Of a DNA stretch of 64,000 nt, positions 9,001-16,821 are shown piece after piece (positions within the stretch are counted from its first letter, which is position 1; each line of letters starts with the position of its first letter). The translations under genes were made by a program, and so were the position numbers. The stretch is taken from contig NZ_JAADZW010000021.1 in the NCBI RefSeq assembly GCF_010645065.1, forward strand, positions 26,909 to 90,908, read 5' to 3'. The stretch is from Flavobacterium fluviatile. Lineage in GTDB: Bacteria > Bacteroidota > Bacteroidia > Flavobacteriales > Flavobacteriaceae. The notes beneath the pieces are model-generated. The model ran no database searches. It was not told the DNA's origin and saw only the letters and a list, made by a program, of their open reading frames with translations.

Positions 9001-9333
9001 TTACAATTCGTTTTTTATGTCTGTTAATTGTGTTTTTATGGTTTCTAATTTACGTATTATTTCGAATTTATCTAATGTTTTCTTCTGACCCTCTTTTAAA
9101 TGTGTTTTGGCTCCTTCAAGTGTGAAACCGCGTTCTTTGACCAAATGATAAATCAATTGTAAATTTCTTATATCCTCAGGCGTAAACATTCTGTTGCCTT
9201 TAGCATTCTTTTTGGGTTTCAGAATGTCAAATTCACTGTCCCAAAATCGTATCAAAGAGGCATTGACATTAAAAGCCCGGGCAACTTCGCCAATGCTGAA
9301 ATATCTTTTATCTTTAGAAAGTTCAATATGCAT
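9001..9333 (-). CDS. MerR family transcriptional regulator
   Basis: A 110-residue protein with a MerR winged helix at ~9-80: YFSIGEVARAFNVNASLIRFWDSEF, then KNAKGNRMFTPEDIRNLQLIYHLVKERGFTLEGAKTHL. A short C-terminal coiled coil follows (LDKFEIIRKLETIKTQLTDIK). There is no effector domain and no Cys ligand, so it is a small dimeric DNA-binding protein of the type Bacteroidota often encode next to LemA and an M23 peptidase. It lies 46 bp after the peptidase gene and 33 bp before lemA. Its target is unknown. Confidence 0.88.
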   Translation of the reverse strand: MHIELSKDKRYFSIGEVARAFNVNASLIRFWDSEFDILKPKKNAKGNRMFTPEDIRNLQLIYHLVKERGFTLEGAKTHLKEGQKKTLDKFEIIRKLETIKTQLTDIKNEL

Positions 9334-9379
9334 GATCTTTAATTTTCTTTTTTATTCAAACTTACTAATTTTTACAGTA

Positions 9380-10357
9380 TTAATCTAATGATTGATTTTC
9401 CTGATTAGCTAAATGTGAAATCGCAACATATTCTACAGCCGAAATATTTCCGTAATAAAAATTCAACGGATTCACGACTTTTCCGTCTTTATGCACTTCA
9501 TAATGGCAATGCGGGCCTTCGGATCTTCCTGTGCTTCCAACGTATCCAATCACATCGCCACGTTTGACACGTTGTCCGGGTCTGCAGTTGTATTTGCTTA
9601 AATGCGCATACAAACTCTCATATCCAAAACCATGCCTGATGACTATATGGTTACCAAAGCCTGATGCCGAATTGTCAGCTCTTGCCACAATGCCATCTCC
9701 GGTAGCGTAAACCGGGGCTCCCGTATTAGCAGTAAAATCCATTCCGTTATGCATTTTTCGTACTTTCGTGAAAGGGTCGATTCTGTATCCAAAACCGGAC
9801 GCCACCCGTTTTAAATTTTCATTTTTTACTGGCTGAATGGCAGGAATTGCTGCCAGAAAATTCTTTTTTGTACTGGCCAGCTTTAAAATGTCATCTAATG
9901 ATTTTGACTGAATTGCCAGTTGTTTAGAAAGCTGATCAATTCGTTTGGTGGTATTTAGTACCAACTGCGAATTATTATAGCCTTCTAAATCCTTATATCT
10001 TTTGATGTCTTTGAATCCTGCTTTTCTAATTGAATCCGGGATTTCGGTTTTGTTGAAGTAAGTTCTGTAAATATTATTGTCCCTGTCTTCCAAGTCCTCG
10101 GCTACTTCATCAATTTCATCCATTCTCTTGTTTAAAATGGCGTATTGTAATTTTAAATTCTCGATTTCCCTTGCCTGTAAACGATCTTTTGGCGTTTCAA
10201 AATAGGGAGTATTAATTAATACCACAAATATTAAAAAACCGAACAATGCCGAAGCCAGTAAAAACAGCAATCCGTAACCAATTTTGATTCTCTTTTTTGT
10301 TTTTATTTTCGTATAAGCCAGATTTTCTGAGTCGTAATAATATTTTACTTTCGCCAT
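9380..10357 (-). CDS. M23 family metallopeptidase (LytM-type)
   Basis: A 325-residue cell-wall hydrolase or regulator. A single transmembrane helix at ~27-49 anchors it in the inner membrane. A coiled coil (~57-160) projects it into the periplasm. The C-terminal M23 domain (~180-300) carries the Zn/catalytic signatures H203-x3-D207 (HNGMD), H252 (LYAHLSK) and H283-x-H285 (GPHCH). All expected residues are present, so it is probably an active DD-endopeptidase acting on peptidoglycan rather than an EnvC-like degenerate activator. It is the first gene of the minus-strand run with merR, lemA and the TPM genes. Confidence 0.92.
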   Translation of the reverse strand: MAKVKYYYDSENLAYTKIKTKKRIKIGYGLLFLLASALFGFLIFVVLINTPYFETPKDRLQAREIENLKLQYAILNKRMDEIDEVAEDLEDRDNNIYRTYFNKTEIPDSIRKAGFKDIKRYKDLEGYNNSQLVLNTTKRIDQLSKQLAIQSKSLDDILKLASTKKNFLAAIPAIQPVKNENLKRVASGFGYRIDPFTKVRKMHNGMDFTANTGAPVYATGDGIVARADNSASGFGNHIVIRHGFGYESLYAHLSKYNCRPGQRVKRGDVIGYVGSTGRSEGPHCHYEVHKDGKVVNPLNFYYGNISAVEYVAISHLANQENQSLD

Positions 10358-10371
10358 ATTTTAAAATACCC

Positions 10372-10379
10372 TATTTTTG
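10372..10379 (+). promoter_or_regulatory. alaS: Candidate -7 promoter box for alaS
   Basis: TATTTTTG matches the TAnnTTTG consensus and is followed by CAG, a common start context. No clear -33 TTG was found. It would give a leader of roughly 235 nt for alaS, spanning the inverted repeat at 10471-10590. Confidence 0.3.
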
Positions 10380-10470
10380 CAGCTTGTAAAATGAGTTGGC
10401 CGAACAAAATAACTAAATGTTTCAGTTGTCCGGGCTTTTTTCAAGAACTAAATTAAATAGATAATTGGGC

Positions 10471-10590
10471 AATTAGATAATTAGATAATGCGCAAAATAA
10501 GGAATTTATTGTTTTAAATTTTGAGTTTTTTAATTTCAGTTTTAAAATAAATGCATCATCAAATCAACTAAATTATCTAATCATCTAATT
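10471..10590. repeat. Intergenic inverted repeat upstream of alaS
   Basis: The arms AATTAGATAATTAGATAAT (10471-10489) and, in inverse, 10571-10590 match at 18 of 19 positions and are separated by 81 bp. The GATAATTA units are also internally repeated. The right arm ends 29 bp before the alaS start codon. This looks like a dispersed AT-rich intergenic repeat rather than a gene-specific signal. Confidence 0.65.
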
Positions 10591-10619
10591 TTCAAATTGA
10601 CACATTTTCTAATTATAAT

Positions 10620-13256
10620 ATGAAATCACAAGACGTACGTAAACAATTTTTAGATTTTTTTAAAAACAACGGACACTTAATCGTTCCGTCGGCTCCTATT
10701 GTACTTAAAGATGATCCGACCTTAATGTTTAATAACTCCGGAATGGCCCAGTTTAAAGAATATTTCTTAGGAAACGGAACACCAAAAAGTCCAAGAATAG
10801 CCGATACGCAAAAATGTCTTCGTGTTTCAGGAAAACATAACGATCTTGAGGATGTAGGTTTTGATACTTATCACCATACGATGTTTGAGATGCTGGGAAA
10901 CTGGTCTTTCGGGGATTATTTTAAAAAAGAAGCTATTAACTGGGCCTGGCAATTATTGACAGAAGTTTATAAAATTCCAAAAGAGAATCTGTATGTTTCT
11001 GTTTTTGAAGGCAACGCCGAAGAAAATGTTCCGTTTGACCAGGAAGCCTGGGATATCTGGAAAACTTTAATTGACGAAGACCGTATTATCCTTGGAAATA
11101 AAAAAGATAATTTCTGGGAAATGGGAGATCAGGGACCATGCGGACCATGTTCTGAAATTCACGTTGATTTACGTTCTGAAGCCGAAAAAGCTTTGGTTAC
11201 AGGAAAAAGTCTGGTAAATAACGACCACCCGCAAGTAGTTGAAATCTGGAATAACGTATTTATGGAATTCAACCGTAAAGCAGACGGATCTCTGGAAAAA
11301 CTTCCTGCACAGCACGTTGATACCGGAATGGGATTTGAGCGTTTGTGTATGGCTTTGCAAGGAAAAACATCAAATTACGATACGGATGTTTTTACACCGC
11401 TTATCGAAAAAGTAGAGCAGATCACAGGTTTAAAATACACGTCTGATGAAGTTAAAAATATCACAGAAGAGCAAGACAAAATTAATATTGCGATTCGTGT
11501 TGTGGTAGATCACGTTCGTGCAGTAGCATTTGCAATTGCAGACGGACAATTGCCATCTAACACGGGTGCAGGTTACGTAATTCGTAGGATTTTGCGTCGT
11601 GCAATTCGTTACGGGTTTACATTTTTAGGTACAAAAGAGCCTTTTATCAATAAACTGGTTGAGGTTCTGGCAAACCAAATGGGAGAATTTTTTCCTGAAA
11701 TCAAATCACAGCAGCAATTGGTAACGAATGTGATTCGCGAAGAAGAAGCTTCTTTTTTAAGAACACTTGATCAGGGATTGCAATTGTTAGAAAATGTTGT
11801 TGCTGAAACTTCCGGAAAAGAGGTTTCTGGAGCCAAAGTTTTCGAATTGTACGACACATTTGGTTTTCCAAAAGATTTAACGGCTTTGATTCTAAAAGAA
11901 AAAGGATTCGCTTATAACGAAGAAGAATTCGAATCTGAATTACAAAAACAAAAAGCGCGTTCCCGTGCCGCTTCTGAAGTTTCTACGGAGGACTGGAATG
12001 TTTTAATTCCAGGAAATGTAGAAACGTTTGTTGGCTATGATAAAACAGAAAACGAAGTAAAAATTACACGTATCAGAAAAGTGGATTCTAAAAAAGATGG
12101 TATTTTGTACCAAATCGTTTTAGACAACACGCCATTTTATCCGGAAGGAGGAGGACAAGTTGGAGATAAAGGAACGCTTGTTTCTGCAAACGAAACGATC
12201 GAAATTATCGATACAAAAAAAGAAAACAACTTAATACTGCATTTTGCAAAACAGCTTCCGGAAAACATAGAAGCAGGTTTTGCAGCAAAAGTGAATACAG
12301 ATTTAAGAACATCAACTTCAAAAAATCACTCGGCTACGCATTTGATGCACTTAGCTTTGAGAAGCATTTTAGGAAAGCATGTGGAGCAAAAAGGATCGTT
12401 GGTAAATCCAAATTACCTGCGTTTTGACTTTTCTCATTTCAGTAAAGTTTCTGATGAAGAAATTAAGCAGGTTGAAGCTTCTGTAAACGCGCAGATTGAA
12501 GCGCAATTGCAATTAGTGGAGTACAGAAACATTCCGATCAAAGAAGCTTTAGATAAAGGTGCAATGGCTTTGTTTGGTGAAAAATACGGAGACAATGTCC
12601 GCATGATTGAATTTGGTGAAAGTAAGGAATTGTGTGGAGGTATTCACGTAAAAAACACGGCAGATATCTGGCATTTCAAAATTATTTCTGAAGGTGCAGT
12701 TGCCGCGGGAATTCGACGCATTGAAGCAATTACCGGTGATGCAGTGAAGAATTTCTATGTAAATCAGGAGAATACTTTGGCTGAAATAAAAGAAACACTT
12801 AAAAACCCGCAGGATATTTTAAAATCTGTTGCTTCGCTTCAGGATGATAATGCTAAACTGAAAAAACAGGTTGAGCAATTACTTAAAGAAAAAGTAAATG
12901 CTTTAAAATCGGAATTAGAGAAAGATTTTAAAGAAATAAACGGCGTAAATTTCCTTGCAAAACAAGTAGATTTAAGTATGGCCTCTACTAAGGAATTAGC
13001 GCAGGCTTTAGGAAGTTCAAAACCAGATTCGTTTGTGTTTTTAGCTTCTATTGAAGATGGTTTACCAAATATTCACTGTTATATTTCTAAAGAATTGGTT
13101 GCAAGTAAAAGCTTAAATGCGAATGCAGTTATCAAAGAATTAGGAAAATACATTGAAGGAAACGGAGGAGGACAGCCTTTCCTCGCTTCCGGAAAAGGAA
13201 AAAATGCAGCTGGAGTTGCAGAAGCTCTAGTTCGCGCAGTCGATTTTGTGAAGTAA
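10620..13256 (+). CDS. alaS: Alanine--tRNA ligase
   Basis: The protein has 878 residues, the normal AlaRS length. The class II catalytic domain comes first (MKSQDVRKQFLDFFKNNGH, LMFNNSGMAQFK, HTMFEMLGNWSFGDYF, GDQGPCGPCSEIH). The editing domain has its zinc ligands intact: H570-x3-H574 (HSATH) and C672-x3-H676 (CGGIH). A C-Ala domain follows a coiled-coil stretch (~735-775) and ends near GGGQPFLASGKGKNAAG. It charges tRNA-Ala and clears mischarged Ser/Gly. It is transcribed alone, divergent from the M23 operon, and followed by a repeat-derived terminator. Confidence 0.98.
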   Translation: MKSQDVRKQFLDFFKNNGHLIVPSAPIVLKDDPTLMFNNSGMAQFKEYFLGNGTPKSPRIADTQKCLRVSGKHNDLEDVGFDTYHHTMFEMLGNWSFGDYFKKEAINWAWQLLTEVYKIPKENLYVSVFEGNAEENVPFDQEAWDIWKTLIDEDRIILGNKKDNFWEMGDQGPCGPCSEIHVDLRSEAEKALVTGKSLVNNDHPQVVEIWNNVFMEFNRKADGSLEKLPAQHVDTGMGFERLCMALQGKTSNYDTDVFTPLIEKVEQITGLKYTSDEVKNITEEQDKINIAIRVVVDHVRAVAFAIADGQLPSNTGAGYVIRRILRRAIRYGFTFLGTKEPFINKLVEVLANQMGEFFPEIKSQQQLVTNVIREEEASFLRTLDQGLQLLENVVAETSGKEVSGAKVFELYDTFGFPKDLTALILKEKGFAYNEEEFESELQKQKARSRAASEVSTEDWNVLIPGNVETFVGYDKTENEVKITRIRKVDSKKDGILYQIVLDNTPFYPEGGGQVGDKGTLVSANETIEIIDTKKENNLILHFAKQLPENIEAGFAAKVNTDLRTSTSKNHSATHLMHLALRSILGKHVEQKGSLVNPNYLRFDFSHFSKVSDEEIKQVEASVNAQIEAQLQLVEYRNIPIKEALDKGAMALFGEKYGDNVRMIEFGESKELCGGIHVKNTADIWHFKIISEGAVAAGIRRIEAITGDAVKNFYVNQENTLAEIKETLKNPQDILKSVASLQDDNAKLKKQVEQLLKEKVNALKSELEKDFKEINGVNFLAKQVDLSMASTKELAQALGSSKPDSFVFLASIEDGLPNIHCYISKELVASKSLNANAVIKELGKYIEGNGGGQPFLASGKGKNAAGVAEALVRAVDFVK

Positions 13257-13285
13257 GTTTTTTTATTTCGCGCAAAGACGCAGAG

Positions 13286-13318
13286 TCGCAAAGTTTTTAT
13301 AAGCTTTGCGATTTTTTT
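13286..13318 (+). terminator. Terminator of alaS, built from the left repeat arm
   Basis: TCGCAAAG (13286-13293) pairs perfectly with CTTTGCGA (13304-13311) and is followed by TTTTTTT. It lies 30 bp after the alaS stop. The repeat arm itself supplies half of the stem. Confidence 0.75.
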
Positions 13319-13357
13319 GTTTTATAATTGTATATTTGTAGGTTTTTACTTTAATTT

Positions 13358-13741
13358 GTGCAAGTGACTGAAAATGAAATCTCGGCTATTGTAGTTGATG
13401 TTTGTTATAAAATGCATGTAAAACTTGGACCTGGTTTGTTAGAATCAGTTTATGAAGCAATTCTATTCTACGAATTAGCTAAAAAAGGATTATTTGTAGA
13501 AAGGCAAAAAATACTACCCGTTATTTGGGATGAGATTAAACTTGATATTGGTTTTAGAGCCGATTTAATAATTGAGAATAAACTGATTTTAGAAATTAAA
13601 TCAATTGAAAAAATCACAGAAGTTCATGCAAAACAAGTGATGACATATTTGAAAATTACAAACATCAAATTAGGTTTGTTGATAAATTTTAACGTGCCTT
13701 TGATTAAGTTTGGTATTACAAGAATTGCTAACAATCTTTAG
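13358..13741 (+). CDS. GxxExxY protein, PD-(D/E)XK nuclease-like fold
   Basis: A 127-residue protein starting at GTG; a second in-frame GTG lies two codons later and no ATG fits better. It has the name-giving GLLESVY motif (G-x2-E-x2-Y, residues ~28-34). The nuclease-like core is FRADLIIENKLILEIKSI, with the Asp and E-x-K of the PD-(D/E)XK superfamily, followed by the usual YLKITNIKLGLLINFNVP end. The active-site residues are present, but no substrate is established for the family. The gene is unrelated to alaS and the ABC exporter around it and is enclosed by inverted repeats, which suggests it arrived as a unit. Confidence 0.9.
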   Translation: MQVTENEISAIVVDVCYKMHVKLGPGLLESVYEAILFYELAKKGLFVERQKILPVIWDEIKLDIGFRADLIIENKLILEIKSIEKITEVHAKQVMTYLKITNIKLGLLINFNVPLIKFGITRIANNL

Positions 13742-13798
13742 AGAAAAAGATATATAATCAAAAACTTTGCGGCTCTGCGCCTTTGCACGATTAAAAAA

Positions 13799-15544
13799 TC
13801 ACTTTCTTTCCCCAATCTGCTGACGCCACATAGCATAATACAAACCTCTTTCTGCAATTAAATCATCATGCTTGCCATTTTCGATGATTTTTCCCTGTTC
13901 TAAAACAAAGATTCTGTCAGCGTGCATTACGGTTGATAATCGGTGAGCAATTAAAACTGTAATTCTGTTTTTGTCGGATATATTACGAATCGTTGCATTA
14001 ATTTCCTCTTCTGTAATAGAATCCAGAGCAGAAGTAGCTTCATCAAAAATCAATAAATTTGGATTTCTTAAAATTGCCCTTGCGATTGACAAACGCTGTT
14101 TTTCACCACCGGAAACTTTTATTCCGCCTTCTCCAATTGTCGTGTTTAAACCATCTTCGGCACGAATTAATAATTTTTCGCAACTGGCTCTTTTTAAGGC
14201 GTCGTGTAATTGTTCGTCGGTCGCGTTTGGTTTTACGAACAATAAATTTTCACGAATTGTTCCTGAGAATAATTGGGCATCCTGAGTTACAAAACCCAAT
14301 TGTTTTCTTAGGTCTAACAAATCGATTTCAGTAGAATCGATATCATTGTAGAGCACCTTGCCTTCAGCAGGAGTATATAATCCAACTAATAATTTAACCA
14401 AAGTTGTTTTTCCGGAACCGGATGGTCCCACAAATGCTACAGTCTGACCTTGCTTGATTTCAAAATTAATATTTTCAACAGCTTTAAATTTAGCCGTTTT
14501 ATGTTGGAAACTTACATTCGAGAATAATAAAGACTGAATTGCTCCAACATGTTTTGGGGTTTTGGGGCGAAATTCTTTTGGAGCATTTAAAAGAACCCTG
14601 AAATTTTCCATTGAAACTTTGGTTTCGTTAAGCACTATTATAAAGTTACCTAACTCCTGTAAAGGTCCAAAAATGAAAAAGGTAAAAAATACCATCGTCA
14701 ATAAATCACCCACAATAATTTTTCCTCCAAAAAGAAAATAATATAATGTAAAAACAACGCAGGTTCTTAAAAAGTGAACCGTTGTGCCCTGAATAAAACT
14801 CAAACTTCTGATGAAACGGACTTTTTCTAATTCAAGATGAAGGATTTTAAAGGTGTTTAAGTTCAGACGCTTTTCTTCCTGATAGGTTAATCCAAGACTT
14901 TTTACCAATTCAATATTTCTTAAACTTTCAGTCGTAGATCCGGCTAATGCGTTAGTCTGATTAACAATTTTTCTTGAAACGATTTTTATTTTTTTGCCAA
15001 GATAAGAACTGACCAAAGCAATAATTGGAGCCGTTACTAAAAAGATAATAGAAATTCGATAATCAATTCTTGCGATATAAATAATGACGAATACAAAACC
15101 GATAATAGTCTGAAAAATTAGTGAAATCGAAAGCGTAATCAGTTTTTCAGAGTCAGAACGCACTTTGGTCAGTTTGCTTAAAGTTTCACCGCTTCGCTGA
15201 TCTTCAAATTCGGCATAAGGTAAATCGAGTGATTTTTTAATTCCGTCAGTGTACATTTGGGCACCAGTTCGCTGAATCACAACGTTGGTAAAATAATCCT
15301 GAAAGTTTTTGGTGATTCTCGAAATCATCGCAGCACCAAGGGAAAGTCCGAGCCAGAAAGATAATGATTTGATAAAACCATTCACATTTCCGTCATATTT
15401 ATGCAGGCCAACGCCACAGTCCTGCATCAATTTACCGGTAATAATAGAGTCTGACAAGCTGAAACAAATGTTTATAGTAGCCATAATCAAAGCAAAAAAT
15501 AAAAGCATTTTATGTTTGATTATGTAGGAGTATAATAATTTCAT
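13799..15544 (-). CDS. ABC transporter, fused permease and ATPase (exporter type)
   Basis: A 581-residue half-transporter. Residues ~1-320 form the six-helix type-1 exporter domain (first helix MLLFFALIMATINICFSL). Residues ~335-581 form the nucleotide-binding domain, with Walker A GPSGSGKTT, a Q-loop GFVTQDAQLF, signature SGGEKQRLS, Walker B LLIFDEATSALD and H-loop IAHRLST, all intact. It probably works as a homodimer exporting a lipid or other hydrophobic compound (MsbA/MdlB-like). The substrate cannot be told from sequence. It is a single gene, divergent from the GSCFA gene, with its own promoter. Confidence 0.93.
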   Translation of the reverse strand: MKLLYSYIIKHKMLLFFALIMATINICFSLSDSIITGKLMQDCGVGLHKYDGNVNGFIKSLSFWLGLSLGAAMISRITKNFQDYFTNVVIQRTGAQMYTDGIKKSLDLPYAEFEDQRSGETLSKLTKVRSDSEKLITLSISLIFQTIIGFVFVIIYIARIDYRISIIFLVTAPIIALVSSYLGKKIKIVSRKIVNQTNALAGSTTESLRNIELVKSLGLTYQEEKRLNLNTFKILHLELEKVRFIRSLSFIQGTTVHFLRTCVVFTLYYFLFGGKIIVGDLLTMVFFTFFIFGPLQELGNFIIVLNETKVSMENFRVLLNAPKEFRPKTPKHVGAIQSLLFSNVSFQHKTAKFKAVENINFEIKQGQTVAFVGPSGSGKTTLVKLLVGLYTPAEGKVLYNDIDSTEIDLLDLRKQLGFVTQDAQLFSGTIRENLLFVKPNATDEQLHDALKRASCEKLLIRAEDGLNTTIGEGGIKVSGGEKQRLSIARAILRNPNLLIFDEATSALDSITEEEINATIRNISDKNRITVLIAHRLSTVMHADRIFVLEQGKIIENGKHDDLIAERGLYYAMWRQQIGERK

Positions 15545-15574
15545 AGTGAGTTATAAATTAAAAAAGAGGGAGTA

Positions 15575-15608
15575 CAAAAATACAAATAGCGAGGCTTTGT
15601 TTAGCAAA
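15575..15608 (-). promoter_or_regulatory. Promoter of the ABC exporter gene
   Basis: On the minus strand 15582-15575 reads TATTTTTG (-7 consensus TAnnTTTG). A TTTG lies at 15608-15605, 22 bp upstream, within the 17-23 bp spacing known for Bacteroidota primary sigma promoters. The box is about 30 bp from the start codon. Confidence 0.6.
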
Positions 15609-15679
15609 TGTTATTGTATTTAAAAGTTAATTTTTTTGTTTATACGAAATTGGCGTAATTTGTTTTAAAACAAAGTAAG

Positions 15680-16639
15680 ATGCAATTCAGAACCCAAATC
15701 CCAATATCAAAAAGTAACATTCCAATCGATTATAATTCGAAAGTACTTTCTGTAGGTTCCTGTTTTGCAGAGAACATGGCGGCTAAATTCGATTATTTCA
15801 AATTTCAAAATGAAACAAATCCGTTTGGGATAATTTTTAATCCGGTTTCAATTGAAAAAGTTTTCAGTAGAATTTGTGAGCAGAAATTATTTGAAGAAAA
15901 GGATGTTTTTTTTCACAATGAGCGCTGGCATTGTTTTGAAGTGCATTCGGATTTAAGCAATTCGGACAGGGAAGAATTGCTGGAAACATTGAACAAAGTT
16001 ATTGCTGAAACTCATAAAAAACTTCAGGAAGCAACACATATAATTATCACATATGGAACTTCGTGGATTTACAGAACTATTGAGAGCGCTCAAATCGTTG
16101 CCAATTGCCATAAAGTACCACAAAAGCAATTTTCAAAGGAATTATTATCAGTTGAAATCATTCAAAAAAGCATTCAAAATACAATTGAACTGATTCAGAA
16201 TTTAAATCCAAATATAAAATTCATTTTTACTATTTCTCCGGTTCGTCACATCAAAGATGGTTTTGTAGAAAATCAACTAAGCAAATCACATCTATTTACC
16301 GCCCTTCATCAGATCTTAAAAACTCATAACCCACAACTTACAGCTCAAAACTATTTTCCTTCATACGAAATCATGATGGATGAACTTCGGGATTATCGTT
16401 TTTACAGCGAAGATATGCTTCATCCCAATCAAATTGCTATCGATTATATCTGGAAGCTTTTCAGCGAAAATTATATTTCTCAAGACAGCTTTTTTATAAT
16501 GAAAGAAGTTGATGAAATCCAGAAAAGCCTCGGTCACAAAAGTTTTAATCCTGAATCGGAACAACATTATAAATTTTTGAATAAGCTACAATACAAGATA
16601 AAGTCAATTAATGAAAAGCTGCCAAATATAAAATTCTGA
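15680..16639 (+). CDS. GSCFA domain-containing protein
   Basis: A 319-residue protein opening with the diagnostic SVGSCFAENMA motif at ~24-34, the source of the family name. Conserved downstream elements are FNPFGIIFNP-like sequence (here ETNPFGIIFNPVS), ITYGTSWIY, FTISPVRHIKDGF and a C-terminal DMLHPNQIAIDYIW. The Gly-Ser start, SPVRH and D-x2-HP arrangement resembles the SGNH/GDSL hydrolase pattern, so an esterase-type activity is plausible but not shown. There is no signal peptide, so it is probably cytoplasmic. In Flavobacteriia GSCFA genes commonly sit near alaS, as here. Confidence 0.93.
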   Translation: MQFRTQIPISKSNIPIDYNSKVLSVGSCFAENMAAKFDYFKFQNETNPFGIIFNPVSIEKVFSRICEQKLFEEKDVFFHNERWHCFEVHSDLSNSDREELLETLNKVIAETHKKLQEATHIIITYGTSWIYRTIESAQIVANCHKVPQKQFSKELLSVEIIQKSIQNTIELIQNLNPNIKFIFTISPVRHIKDGFVENQLSKSHLFTALHQILKTHNPQLTAQNYFPSYEIMMDELRDYRFYSEDMLHPNQIAIDYIWKLFSENYISQDSFFIMKEVDEIQKSLGHKSFNPESEQHYKFLNKLQYKIKSINEKLPNIKF

Positions 16640-16749
16640 TATTCCTTCCACATTACATTAATACAACTTCTTAAGTAGAAATTAACTATTTAGAGTGGAA
16701 TTTTAGAATAATTGCACATAATTATGTAAATTGTTAAAGCGTAAATTTT

Positions 16750-16768
16750 TACATTTTTGTAAAATGTA
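16750..16768. promoter_or_regulatory. Palindrome in front of tamB
   Basis: TACATTTT-TGT-AAAATGTA is a perfect 8-bp dyad with a 3-nt centre, 53 bp before the tamB start. It overlaps a T-rich stretch that could hold the promoter. It may be an operator, but AT-rich palindromes arise by chance in this genome. Confidence 0.3.
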
Positions 16769-16821
16769 TAATTGTGTTTTATCACAAAATTTATTTTAAT
16801 CAAAATGTGTTTTATTGACGT

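Larger units (their letters stand above)
13268..13790. repeat. Inverted repeat pair boxing the GxxExxY gene
   Basis: The left arm 13268-13293 and the inverse of the right arm 13765-13790 agree at 23 of 26 positions, and the identity continues into AAGTTTTT on the inner side. Both contain the GCAAAG/GCGCAGAG/CGCAAAG core found again in the kdp intergenic regions. The arms enclose exactly one gene. No target-site duplication was found just outside the arms. Confidence 0.75.
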
